DNA of 19,031 nt from an uncultured Lachnobacterium sp. (GTDB taxonomy: Bacteria > Bacillota > Clostridia > Lachnospirales > Lachnospiraceae): contig URSS01000051.1 in the NCBI GenBank assembly GCA_900550545.1, positions 1 to 19,031 of the forward strand. The letters are read 5' to 3'. The notes below the pieces were generated by a model. It made no database searches. It saw only the letters and a program-made list of their open reading frames with translations, and had not been told where the DNA came from. Numbering within the stretch: the stretch's first letter is position 1; each line of letters opens with the position of its first letter. This document shows, piece after piece, positions 7,726 to 15,414 of this stretch. The translations under genes and the position numbers were made by a program.

Positions 7726-9111
7726 TCATCCATTATTTTTGATTCTATTTCCGTGAACATTGATTGTTTCACTTACTGTAATATCACTTCCTGCGGCATT
7801 GATAATCTGCACATTTCCCAGTGCAGTCAATGACAGATTTTCCTCCGCCTGAAGGGAAATCAGTTCCTCCGATGAGATTGACACATCGGTCATGGCGGTC
7901 ACTTCAATTGTTCCATCCGGTGAAAGCGAGATTGCCGCCGCATTGTCTGCGCAATTCATTGCCACGCCCTGCGCCGTAAAGGAAACCATCTGTCCCTGAT
8001 CGTTAGAAAGAATTTTATCCTCTGTATTCTGTTCCGGCGCACTCTCTCCTCCGGCTGCCAGTGCCCCGGCACCTGCACCTGATCCACCACTTCCGCCACT
8101 TTTGATTGCGGATATCACATAGGCTTCTTCTTCATCTTCGGTCGGGAAAAACAACCGGATTTCTTCGCCCTCCTCCGGCATACAGTACCATCCGCTTCCG
8201 TCGGAAGATGCTGCCGGTGAAGCATAGGAAAACCATCTTCTTTCTGCCTGTGGGGTCTCCCCTGTCGCGTTCAACTGTATCTGTACTTTGTCCCGCTGCC
8301 TTGCAGTGATTGTTCCGTCCAGAGATATTCCTGTAAGCTCACAATTATAATACCGACTCTGTATAAAATTATTCCGGTTGCACAGCACATACTGATTTCG
8401 ATACCTTCCGTCTTTCATCGTCTGCTCCAGCTCATAGACGTACAATTTTTTATTCTGCAGCTTCACTGCCTCTCCCATATCCAAAAATTCATCCAGTTCC
8501 ACAACATAAGCCGGAAATTCACCAAACCGGATTTCATACTCTGTAAGTTCTGCCTGTTCTCCCTCACTTTCTTTTGGCTTTCCAAAGCAGACCTGTCCCT
8601 GTTTTCCTTTCATCCGGGTAAAAACAGGTTCCTGTTTTTCCGACAACATCCGTTTTATAAATGCGTAATCCGTTTCTTCATGCTGCATGAGAAAATGGCG
8701 AATGGTAAAGGGTTCCGCCTGTATGGAATATCCAAGTGATTCATAACTTTTCATCAGCTGGCCGATCAGTTCATCACTTTTCTTTGCCTCGTTCTGATAA
8801 TCCGTCTGATATGATACATAATCCATAACCTGTGTGATTCCGCAAAGATGCATCTCTATACGGTAAGCCCCTCCCTCTTCACAGACATTCAATGTTTTAA
8901 GCACGCCTGCAAACAACAGAGTCTCTTTGTTTTTTTCATCTTTATAAAATAACGATAACACGGTGGAACTGTCTGCCATTTCCTCATAAACCAGATATTC
9001 CTCTGCACTCATCTCTCCCTGTATCATCGCCTCATCATGTCGGTTAAGTCCTCTTTTTATCTCATAACTGTCGATTCTGCTTATTTTATAAGGTGTTATT
9101 CTTATACTCAT
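7726..9111 (-). CDS. VgrG/Pvc8-like spike protein (first copy)
   Basis: This 461-residue protein shares the plan of the other two spikes. It has a gp27-like half with MQHEETDYAFIKRML at 142-156, a gp5-like OB domain at about 258-337 with ASSDGSGWYCMPEEGEE, and a C-terminal repetitive beta stem (395-450: GTIEVTAMTDVSISSEE, LSLTALGNVQI). Between OB domain and stem lies a flexible Gly/Ser/Ala linker (339-356, GGSGGSGAGAGALAAGG). No toxin domain is visible. It is the most diverged of the three copies at the ETDWEF motif (ETDYAF). GGGAG lies 7 bases before the ATG, and the gene follows its neighbour by 18 bases. In known systems such proteins form the trimeric tip that punctures the target membrane; here that is inference from family. 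Confidence 0.82.
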   Translation of the reverse strand: MSIRITPYKISRIDSYEIKRGLNRHDEAMIQGEMSAEEYLVYEEMADSSTVLSLFYKDEKNKETLLFAGVLKTLNVCEEGGAYRIEMHLCGITQVMDYVSYQTDYQNEAKKSDELIGQLMKSYESLGYSIQAEPFTIRHFLMQHEETDYAFIKRMLSEKQEPVFTRMKGKQGQVCFGKPKESEGEQAELTEYEIRFGEFPAYVVELDEFLDMGEAVKLQNKKLYVYELEQTMKDGRYRNQYVLCNRNNFIQSRYYNCELTGISLDGTITARQRDKVQIQLNATGETPQAERRWFSYASPAASSDGSGWYCMPEEGEEIRLFFPTEDEEEAYVISAIKSGGSGGSGAGAGALAAGGESAPEQNTEDKILSNDQGQMVSFTAQGVAMNCADNAAAISLSPDGTIEVTAMTDVSISSEELISLQAEENLSLTALGNVQIINAAGSDITVSETINVHGNRIKNNG

Positions 9112-9129
9112 CTGTTTCTCCCGTTTTCT

Positions 9130-9783
9130 TTATTTTGCAATCTGGTTTCCTTTCTGAACGATCACGGTCAGATCACTGATCAGAAATGGTGTGTCCCACG
9201 CAGTCTGTAGCGTATAGTAAATGGGAAGGAATAATTGTTCCGCCAGATGTATTTTCTGTTCCAGTTCCATGGTTTTCTCTTTTCTCACATACACATACAA
9301 TTCGTGTGGAAATTTTCTGTGCCGGAAAAGCACACTTCCCGGAATCAGCATCTGTACTTCATATACAAATGAAACGATCTCCTGACGTTGTCCATAGAAA
9401 CGATACAGATTCCTCAATGTTTCGCTTTGCTGTGTCCGGGTCAGTTTTATCCATTGCTCTCTGATGTCCGGTCCAAAACAACCACTTTCTATTTCTTTTC
9501 TCATTTCCTGCCGGACAATCACAGACACATCCATTCCTGTATCATATTCTATACAGGTAATAGTCTTTGCAATCTCCGGCAAAAATGTATCATCCGTTTC
9601 CAGTCCGGGTACTATTTTTGTCATGCGAATATAGGGATTGACTGCAAACGAAATCTCCTGTTCCCCGGATACTTCCGAAACTTCTTCATAAGGAGACCCT
9701 TTGCTGCTTTTGGTAATGATACATCTTTCAATGTTTTCTTTTGAAACACCGTTTTCGAGCATCTGCCTCCAGAGTGGTTTCAT
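9130..9783 (-). CDS. Unknown protein, operon gene 4 (possible baseplate-type component)
   Basis: This 217-residue protein is soluble, with no signal peptide or membrane helix, and matches no family I can name. A central region rich in charged helices (SGCFGPDIREQWIKLTRT, then LRNLYRFYGQRQEI) is followed by SVLFRHRKFPHELYVYVRKE and LAEQLFLPIYYTLQTAWDT near the C-terminus. The frame is open to an ATG at 9879, but the ATG at 9783 is preferred: it overlaps the stop of the preceding gene (ATGA) and is preceded by AGAGGTGG. It stands directly before the first spike gene, the place where baseplate genes often stand in phage tail and type VI clusters, so a structural role is a reasonable but unproven guess. 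Confidence 0.72.
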   Translation of the reverse strand: MKPLWRQMLENGVSKENIERCIITKSSKGSPYEEVSEVSGEQEISFAVNPYIRMTKIVPGLETDDTFLPEIAKTITCIEYDTGMDVSVIVRQEMRKEIESGCFGPDIREQWIKLTRTQQSETLRNLYRFYGQRQEIVSFVYEVQMLIPGSVLFRHRKFPHELYVYVRKEKTMELEQKIHLAEQLFLPIYYTLQTAWDTPFLISDLTVIVQKGNQIAK

Positions 9784-10847
9784 TCCTCCACCTCTTTTCT
9801 TAAACATCCGTAAAAGCATTCTGTTCCATAAACGATCCGCAGATCGTGAATGATAAAATTCATCATATCCGCATTCCACGGATTGTCCGGGGCTTTGGGA
9901 TAAAAATAAATCCGATCCATAGCCATATAGCGAATTTCTTTAAAATAATCTGATGCCTCGTACGACCATATATTTCGCATAATCTCTGCACTGGTCACAT
10001 GGCGCAGTGTTTTCTGATGTAAGGAAAAGATACTTTCTCTTATGCCGTTACTTACCGGATAATGTAACTGTTCTTTTAGTCTCGTCTCTGTTTTTACAAT
10101 TTCATAAATCTTCCATGCCTGATATGTCCGCTGTGCAGTCATGAGGAACAGCCGGTCCTTTGTTGTCTGTACCGTCACAGGCTGCACGGTATCTGTGTCT
10201 GCCAGATATCCATTCTTGCAACTATGGATCTGTATTTCATGCCGATACATCACCTGTTCATCTTCCGGCACAGGAAATTTGCATTCCTTGCACAGGACTG
10301 GTCTGACATTCCATAAAAGAGCCACATCCTCAAAGATGTTTTCTGTCTCTGTTCCCCATGCAATCTGTACATCAATGATCTGTTCGTCTTCCCGCAGTTC
10401 ATCCTCTGTTTCATAAAACTCCACGTCAAAAAATCCCCGAATCTGTGCCTCGTTTACACATGGCATATCAATTCCATTCTCTGTATATAGCTGATTGATA
10501 TGTTCTGCTGCACGATGTGCTTCCTTTTCTGCATGAAGAATCACACGAACAGGATATACTCCGTAGTTGGTTATCACTTCTGCAGGAAAAATATGCCCTT
10601 CCATGCCCTCGGCATGTAAACACCATACAGCACCTATTTTTCCTCTGCCCCAGAAAATTTCTTTGTCATGCCCTGCCTCTTTCAGTACAGACAGCTGATC
10701 GCTGAATTTATCTGTCTCATCTTTTCTGCAAAGATAGGTTTCTACCGCATAACTGCGTTCACTGTGTCCAAGTTGTGCGAATACATATTCTCTGATTTTA
10801 TCTATTTGTTCTTCCTGATATTTTTTCAGTTCCTCAAATTTGTCCAT
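9780..10847 (-). CDS. Unknown protein, operon gene 3
   Basis: This 355-residue protein has no recognisable domain. The first 30 residues are charged and helical (EELKKYQEEQIDKIREYVFA). The middle part contains ENIFEDVALLWNVRPVLCKE (165-185) and PVPEDEQVMYRHEIQIH, which look like beta strands. The C-terminal third is helical and aromatic-rich (YFKEIRYMAMDRIYFYP). It has no membrane segment or secretion signal. The start lies 2 bases after the upstream stop with no good ribosome binding site, so it probably depends on translational coupling. The stop shares an ATGA with the next gene. Coupling to both neighbours suggests the products are needed in fixed ratio, as in a complex. Confidence 0.75.
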   Translation of the reverse strand: MDKFEELKKYQEEQIDKIREYVFAQLGHSERSYAVETYLCRKDETDKFSDQLSVLKEAGHDKEIFWGRGKIGAVWCLHAEGMEGHIFPAEVITNYGVYPVRVILHAEKEAHRAAEHINQLYTENGIDMPCVNEAQIRGFFDVEFYETEDELREDEQIIDVQIAWGTETENIFEDVALLWNVRPVLCKECKFPVPEDEQVMYRHEIQIHSCKNGYLADTDTVQPVTVQTTKDRLFLMTAQRTYQAWKIYEIVKTETRLKEQLHYPVSNGIRESIFSLHQKTLRHVTSAEIMRNIWSYEASDYFKEIRYMAMDRIYFYPKAPDNPWNADMMNFIIHDLRIVYGTECFYGCLRKEVEE

Positions 10848-10849
10848 TT

Positions 10850-11623
10850 TTAATCTACTATAATACTTCGTCTTTCTCTAAATGTCTGTCTTTCTGCAAC
10901 CATGGTACGTCCCTTCTTTAGAATGGATAAGAGCGCTTCACACATCTGTGCATTGTTCATTTTTGCAACCGGTCTTCCGGTCTTTGCTGATATATAAGCA
11001 CAAATGATTTTCCTGTCTACCGGCTCCTTACGCAAACACTGCATGCAAAAACAAATATCTGCCTCTCCCTTTTCCTGCTTTTGCAACATATCTCTTGCAA
11101 AAGCCACCGTGATTTCCGGTGAAATTGTAGCTTCTGTTCTGGCACTGTATGGCACATAACGCACATCAATGTGATTATGTTCGATGAAAAAATCCTCAAA
11201 ATGCTGTGCATGATCGATCAGTCGTGCTCCGGCTTCCGTAAAAAATCTTCCAAGCTCCATCTCATACGGAAAACAGGTCTCCTCATTTGTAAGGAGCACT
11301 TGTGTATGAAACAGTTCCCCATCTGATGTACATTCCCCGTTATCAAACCTGATTTTCAGATAATTCATGCGATTATTATGTTCAAATTCTACACATGCAC
11401 TTTCTTCCATATGATACAGGCGTCCCTGGTACTTGATGATCCCCGGTGAAAGAAGCAATTCATCTGTATCCTTTGCCTGCAAACGGACTCCGGTTACAAT
11501 CCCATCTGTATAATCAGCATACAAATGCTCAAACATTCTCATTGGATACAGGACATTCTCCTGTAACACCTCCGCCTTTATAATCGATTTTTCTGAAAAA
11601 ACAGGATTTTTACTATAAAACAT
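10850..11623 (-). CDS. Unknown protein, operon gene 2 (beta-rich; possible tail-fibre or baseplate shell-like part)
   Basis: This 257-residue protein has no family I can name with confidence. Residues about 20-90 include a YADYTDGIVTGVRLQA segment and LLLSPGIIKYQGRLYHMEE, a pattern of the kind seen in N-terminal beta domains of phage tail-fibre and baseplate proteins, where a value is read as 'start, build-up, G'. That is a weak structural hint only. The C-terminal part is helical, with a CFCMQCLRK cysteine group. The longer open frame begins at 11677, but the ATG at 11623 has GGAAGGA about 10 bases upstream and lies inside the last codons of the upstream gene (11-base overlap), so it is preferred. 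Confidence 0.72.
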   Translation of the reverse strand: MFYSKNPVFSEKSIIKAEVLQENVLYPMRMFEHLYADYTDGIVTGVRLQAKDTDELLLSPGIIKYQGRLYHMEESACVEFEHNNRMNYLKIRFDNGECTSDGELFHTQVLLTNEETCFPYEMELGRFFTEAGARLIDHAQHFEDFFIEHNHIDVRYVPYSARTEATISPEITVAFARDMLQKQEKGEADICFCMQCLRKEPVDRKIICAYISAKTGRPVAKMNNAQMCEALLSILKKGRTMVAERQTFRERRSIIVD

Positions 11624-12572
11624 GAATTCTTTTTCCTTCCAATGTATTGAAATCTTTGATATACATCGTGCTTCCATTTCCGATTAACATACAGCCATAC
11701 GGATCATACTCTATTTCGCTTTGTGTTTCCTCGGAGTATTTGTACAATTCTCTCGGCAACTGTGTGTCTGCCATCTGTTCTGCTCCCATACACAGACATG
11801 CAGCAGTCACATATGCAGCACCTGTATAACATTCCCCATATGCGGAACTCAGATTCGGATAACACAATAATGTGTTTTTTTCTGCCGGACTATTTTTATC
11901 GACCAGTTTTTCTCCAAGCGCATGCCACATCGCAGTTCCTTCTTTTGCAAAAACTTCCGGTCCATACTTTTTTTGCAGCGAAGCCTGCAATAACAATGGA
12001 ATATTATACTGTTGAAAAATATCCGCAATTACCTTTACTGCTTGCGGGTACTTGTCTGCCTCTGGCAGAATTGCACATTGAATATAAGAACTTCGATCCT
12101 GCTTTGTATTGGCTGTATTAAGATATAAGGATAGTTTTTTGCAGTTTTTTTCTTCCAGACAACTGTCTGGTTTTGCATTTACGATCAGAAGTTCAAGTTC
12201 TTCTTTTTCTTCCTGTTCTTCCTGTTCCTGCTGATATTGAAAAAAAGTATGTATTCCGATATAGTGCTGAAGTTCTTCCTGATCCAAAATTGTATCCGGC
12301 TGATTTTCTTTTTTCTGCCTGTCCACAGAATTCCATAGTTCATAAGTATCCGGTTCTTCCAATAATGTCCGAACAAATGGATCCGGTTCTTCTATCTCTT
12401 TTATTGTTTTCTGTGATATTTCCGGTAATTCGTCCACGCTTCGCAACAGAAGATTTTCCTCAATCCGCTGCATCTGCTGATCGGAAAAAGCGTAATTTTC
12501 AGTGTCTTCCGTCAAAAGTGAAAACATATCTTCTTTATTTTCAAAAATCCAGTCTAATAATATAACTCTCAT
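11613..12572 (-). CDS. Unknown protein, first gene of the spike/Rhs operon
   Basis: This 319-residue protein is acidic in its first half and has a run of Glu and Gln (QYQQEQEEQEEKEELELL, about 113-130) that is probably a flexible or coiled linker. The second half is globular, with YPQAVKVIADIFQQYNIPLL, NTLLCYPNLSS and TGAAYVTAACLCMGAEQ. The last two stretches faintly recall the conserved C-terminal part of contractile sheath proteins (TssC-like), but by eye the resemblance is far below proof. No signal peptide is present. The ATG at 12572 lies just 7 bases after a good -10 box and lacks a ribosome binding site, so the message may be leaderless or start at a later codon such as the ATG at 12527. 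Confidence 0.7.
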   Translation of the reverse strand: MRVILLDWIFENKEDMFSLLTEDTENYAFSDQQMQRIEENLLLRSVDELPEISQKTIKEIEEPDPFVRTLLEEPDTYELWNSVDRQKKENQPDTILDQEELQHYIGIHTFFQYQQEQEEQEEKEELELLIVNAKPDSCLEEKNCKKLSLYLNTANTKQDRSSYIQCAILPEADKYPQAVKVIADIFQQYNIPLLLQASLQKKYGPEVFAKEGTAMWHALGEKLVDKNSPAEKNTLLCYPNLSSAYGECYTGAAYVTAACLCMGAEQMADTQLPRELYKYSEETQSEIEYDPYGCMLIGNGSTMYIKDFNTLEGKRIHVL

Positions 12573-12579
12573 ATATAAA

Positions 12580-12608
12580 ACTATAGTCTTTTACCCCTTC
12601 TTTTTCAA
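12580..12608 (-). promoter_or_regulatory. Promoter of the spike/Rhs operon
   Basis: On the minus strand TTGAAA (12603-12608) and TATAGT (12580-12585) are separated by exactly 17 bases, a good sigma-A type promoter. It is the only clear promoter seen before the eleven packed genes. The -10 box lies within the palindrome ACTATAGT (12580-12587), and the same palindrome occurs again at 12613-12620 just upstream of the -35 box. This pair could bind a dimeric regulator, but that is inference. Confidence 0.6.
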
Positions 12609-12646
12609 TTGTACTATAGTCCTAGATTTTGCCTCTCCTATGCAGC

Positions 12647-12681
12647 AAAAAACACGCTGTGAGCAATCGCCCACAGCGTGT
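12647..12681 (-). terminator. Rho-independent terminator after the glycosyltransferase gene
   Basis: On the minus strand the 10-base stem ACACGCTGTG pairs with CACAGCGTGT around a 10-base loop and is followed by a run of six T. It ends the glf-glycosyltransferase transcript and insulates the operon that follows. Confidence 0.88.
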
Positions 12682-12740
12682 ATGACTTGTAAAATATTTC
12701 ATTTATAAACAGCTGGCACCCATCTGCCAGACAGGCGCAA

Positions 12741-13754
12741 CTAATTGAATCCGACCACTTTCTGAGACAGACGATAGGCAGCCACAGAAATTTTGCGGCC
12801 TCCTTTTCCTGGAAGATTCATGGTCTGCCCCATAATTCCATGGCGCAGCTTATGGAACAGGGTAATATCTTTGTCCTTGATATATTTCCACAGTTCCCGC
12901 TTTTTCTCAAGATTCTCCTCTGTACCGGACCGAATCAGCATAATGGTCGATACCACCGTGATAATCTCGAGATAATTGATCATATATTTCCGGCATTTCA
13001 GATTCGTGACTTTATGCAAATCCACGTCATCAATCATGAGCTTGTTCACACGGATCTGCTGATCGATACGGCTGATCATGACTTTTTCATTGACAGACTG
13101 ATCCTCTCTTCCAATAAAATAGCGATAGAAATCCACGTCCATATAATACATGGTTCTCACATGTGGAAGCGGCTTGTACACATAGATGTTATCCACATAA
13201 AAGGTATGTTTCGGCAGCTCTAATCCACAGGCACGCAACAGTTCGGTACGATAAATAACGGAATGCATTAAAATATAATGTCCCTTGTGGAAATGCCGGA
13301 TATCGCTCCATGTAAATACACGATCCTGCGGGAATCCGGTCTGTCGCATGACTTTTTTATGATATGCTCCCTCTTTCTCATATACATAGTTTGCAAGCAT
13401 CATATCAAGCGTTGTCGGTCCCCCTGCAAATTCTTTTAATTTCTTAAGGATTTGCTTATAAGCTTCCTCATCTACCCAGTCATCACTGTCCACAACTTTA
13501 AAGAATAAACCGGTCGCATTACGGATTCCGGCATTGACAGCTTCTCCATGTCCACCATTCTCCTGGTGAATTGCACGCACGATTCCCGGATATTTTGCCT
13601 CATATGCATCAGCAATCTCCGCGGTCCGATCCTTGGATCCGTCATCAATGATCAGGATTTCTACATCATCTCCACCTGGCAAAATGGAATCAATGCAATG
13701 TTCCATATAATCCTGTGAGTTGTAGCATGGTATTGCAAATGTTAATAATTTCAT
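12741..13754 (-). CDS. Family 2 glycosyltransferase
   Basis: This 337-residue cytoplasmic or membrane-associated enzyme transfers a sugar from a nucleotide donor to a growing glycan. The GT2 (GT-A fold) signature is clear: TFAIPCYNSQDYMEHCIDSI at 5-24, EILIIDDGSKDRTAEIA at 32-48, HQENGGHGEAVNAGI at 63-77 and the metal-binding DSDDW at 89-93. No strong membrane segment is visible; a hydrophobic patch (EIITVVSTIMLI) lies near 265. The start overlaps the stop of the glf gene by one base (TAATG), so the two are translated together. Because glf makes UDP-galactofuranose, a galactofuranosyltransferase role is possible, but donor and acceptor cannot be read from the sequence. Confidence 0.88.
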   Translation of the reverse strand: MKLLTFAIPCYNSQDYMEHCIDSILPGGDDVEILIIDDGSKDRTAEIADAYEAKYPGIVRAIHQENGGHGEAVNAGIRNATGLFFKVVDSDDWVDEEAYKQILKKLKEFAGGPTTLDMMLANYVYEKEGAYHKKVMRQTGFPQDRVFTWSDIRHFHKGHYILMHSVIYRTELLRACGLELPKHTFYVDNIYVYKPLPHVRTMYYMDVDFYRYFIGREDQSVNEKVMISRIDQQIRVNKLMIDDVDLHKVTNLKCRKYMINYLEIITVVSTIMLIRSGTEENLEKKRELWKYIKDKDITLFHKLRHGIMGQTMNLPGKGGRKISVAAYRLSQKVVGFN

Positions 13755-14896
13755 TATAATTCCTCCGCTAATTCCATTGCTTTACGGCACATTGCATCAA
13801 TATTGTAGTACTTATATTCCGCAAGTCTTCCAAGCAGATGGAAATTTGTAAACTGTTCTGTCAAAGCTTTGTATTTCTCATAAAGCTGCTGATTCTTTTC
13901 CTCTAAAATCGCATAGTAAGGGATTTCTCCCTCTGCTCCGGTATATGCAAACGGATACTCCTTCACAATCGTTGTTCCGTTGGTATCTTTCTGTCCGGTC
14001 AAAAATTTAAACTCCGTGATACGTGTATAATCTTCGCTGACCGTATAATTTACCACACTGTGATCCTGGAAAGAATCCTGATTCAAATGTTCAAATTTGA
14101 AATCCAGTGAGCGATATGGAAGACGTCCATACCGGCAGTCAAACAGCTCATCAATCGCACCTGTGTAGATGAGATCTCCATCAAATTTTTCATCTTTAAA
14201 ATAGATTCCGTCATCTGTAAATTTCAACACATCGCCACAATCGGTATCCAGCCAGACCTCAATATTCGGGTAATCCAGCATTTTTTCAAACATCGGTGTA
14301 AATCCATGCAACGGCACACTCTGGTATTTGTCCTTAAAATAGCGATTATCACGGGAGATTACAACCGGCACACGTCCTGTAACTTCCGGACTGATTTCTT
14401 CCGGTTTCTGTCCCCACTGCTTCATCGTATAATACAAGAAAACATTCTTATAGACAAACTCTGCGATTTCACGAACATCCGGATCTGCATTCTCACGCAG
14501 CTTCATAATCGGCACACGGCTTCCCTCACCGTATGCCTCAATCAGCTTCTTCTCAAGACGGGCAGCTTTTTCCTCATCATATACCATATGAAGCGTATTT
14601 AAATTAAATGGAACCGGAATCAGCTGATCTCCAACTTTTGCAACAACTTCATGTCCAAAATCATACCAATCGGTAAAACGGGACAAAAAGGCACGCACGC
14701 CCTCATCCTCTGTATGGAAAATGTGTGGACCGTATTCATGAATCAGAATTCCATAATCGTCCGGCTTGTCATAACAGTTTCCACCGATGTGGCTTCTACG
14801 CTCAATTACCAGTACCTTTTTATTTTTTTCTTCTGCTAACTTACGGGCTGTCGTTGCTCCTGCAATTCCTGCACCAATAATAATACTATCGTACAT
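13754..14896 (-). CDS. glf: UDP-galactopyranose mutase
   Basis: This flavoenzyme converts UDP-galactopyranose to UDP-galactofuranose, the donor for galactofuranose in surface glycans. The 380-residue length is typical. The FAD-binding GAGIAGATTARKLAE lies at 8-22, followed by VLVIERRSHIGGNCYD. EYGPHIFHTEDEGVRAFL, VPFNLNTLH, YTGAIDELFDCRYGRLPYRS and LLGRLAEYKYYNIDAMC are all family hallmarks. The open frame reaches back to 14950, but the ATG at 14896 gives the standard N-terminus (MYDSIIIGAG), has AAGGG 11 bases upstream, and the extra region would overlap the promoter -10 box. It is the first gene of a two-gene operon with the downstream glycosyltransferase. Confidence 0.94.
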   Translation of the reverse strand: MYDSIIIGAGIAGATTARKLAEEKNKKVLVIERRSHIGGNCYDKPDDYGILIHEYGPHIFHTEDEGVRAFLSRFTDWYDFGHEVVAKVGDQLIPVPFNLNTLHMVYDEEKAARLEKKLIEAYGEGSRVPIMKLRENADPDVREIAEFVYKNVFLYYTMKQWGQKPEEISPEVTGRVPVVISRDNRYFKDKYQSVPLHGFTPMFEKMLDYPNIEVWLDTDCGDVLKFTDDGIYFKDEKFDGDLIYTGAIDELFDCRYGRLPYRSLDFKFEHLNQDSFQDHSVVNYTVSEDYTRITEFKFLTGQKDTNGTTIVKEYPFAYTGAEGEIPYYAILEEKNQQLYEKYKALTEQFTNFHLLGRLAEYKYYNIDAMCRKAMELAEEL

Positions 14897-14939
14897 ATAT
14901 AAAAATCCCTTCTGTTTTCGTATAAATCTGACATATTTC

Positions 14940-14945
14940 ATTATA
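14940..14945 (-). promoter_or_regulatory. Likely -10 box of the glf operon
   Basis: A perfect TATAAT on the minus strand lies 44 bases before the chosen glf start, which gives a leader of about 36 bases. No good -35 box stands at the usual distance (the sequence there is GTCGAC-like), so the promoter may be weak or activator dependent. Confidence 0.5.
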
Positions 14946-15182
14946 CACAATTTTGCGCCTTCGTCGACCTGTTTTTCATTAACATTGTCTTAACAAATCT
15001 GAAATTGTGAACACCTTGCAAGCGCAACCGTTTGCATTTTTCCATTTCTAGTACTAAAGTCGCAATATTTTGTTCATATTTTATTTACAAAAAACTCATA
15101 AACTAAACATACCAACTTCATAATTGGATTCTATACTGAGTTCATAGATAAGAAATTAACTTTTTCTTTTTCATATTTTTCT

Positions 15183-15289
15183 CCTCGCACCTGCAAATGG
15201 GCGCGAGGCCTCCCTTTAATAATAATATTTTTTCTCATACTAATCTTTTTCATGAAAAGAAGGTGCCGACTGGCATCTTCTTTTGTTTT
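15183..15289 (+). ncRNA. Possible small RNA or structured element with terminator
   Basis: On the plus strand a hairpin (CCTCGC at 15183-15188 with GCGAGG at 15203-15208) is followed by a 13-base-pair hairpin (15255-15267 with 15272-15284, loop GACT, one G-T pair) and TTTTGTTTT. The second hairpin has the form of a plus-strand terminator, yet no plus-strand gene exists for it to end. I find no convincing promoter, and the second stem could also be a backup terminator on the minus strand, where only four T follow. Confidence 0.25.
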
Positions 15290-15320
15290 ATGTATTCCTG
15301 TTCACACTTTTTTACACAGC

Positions 15321-15345
15321 AAAAATCCCTGGCTTTCGCCAGGGA
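15321..15345 (-). terminator. Terminator of the ammonium transporter gene
   Basis: On the minus strand TCCCTGGC pairs with GCCAGGGA around a short GAAA loop and is followed by five T. It lies about 70 bases after the transporter stop codon. Confidence 0.88.
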
Positions 15346-15414
15346 CTTGCTGTTGATGTATACTAAAACTAAGGGGATTAGATTCACTAACCTAGCCATT
15401 AGATTAGTGCAATT

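Larger units (their letters stand above)
14946..15414. other. Intergenic region with strong hairpins and no convincing gene
   Basis: About 470 bases separate the glf promoter from the end of the ammonium transporter gene. The region is AT-rich and holds no protein gene I can support. It contains the transporter terminator (15321-15345), a 13-base-pair hairpin at 15255-15284 and a GC-rich hairpin at 15183-15208. Between 14950 and 15180 I see only AT-rich sequence. Confidence 0.7.

Noticed and set aside
11624..11677. Longer N-terminus for operon gene 2
   Set aside because: The ATG at 11677 would overlap the upstream gene by 65 bases and lacks a good ribosome binding site; the ATG at 11623 has GGAAGGA.
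1..12572. A prophage
   Set aside because: No integrase, terminase, portal, capsid, lysis or tape-measure gene is visible; only spike-type proteins with Rhs and accessory genes.
15142..15174. Tiny minus-strand open frame MKKKKLISYL after an AGGAG
   Set aside because: Ten codons in AT-rich sequence are expected by chance and no attenuator-like link to glf was found.
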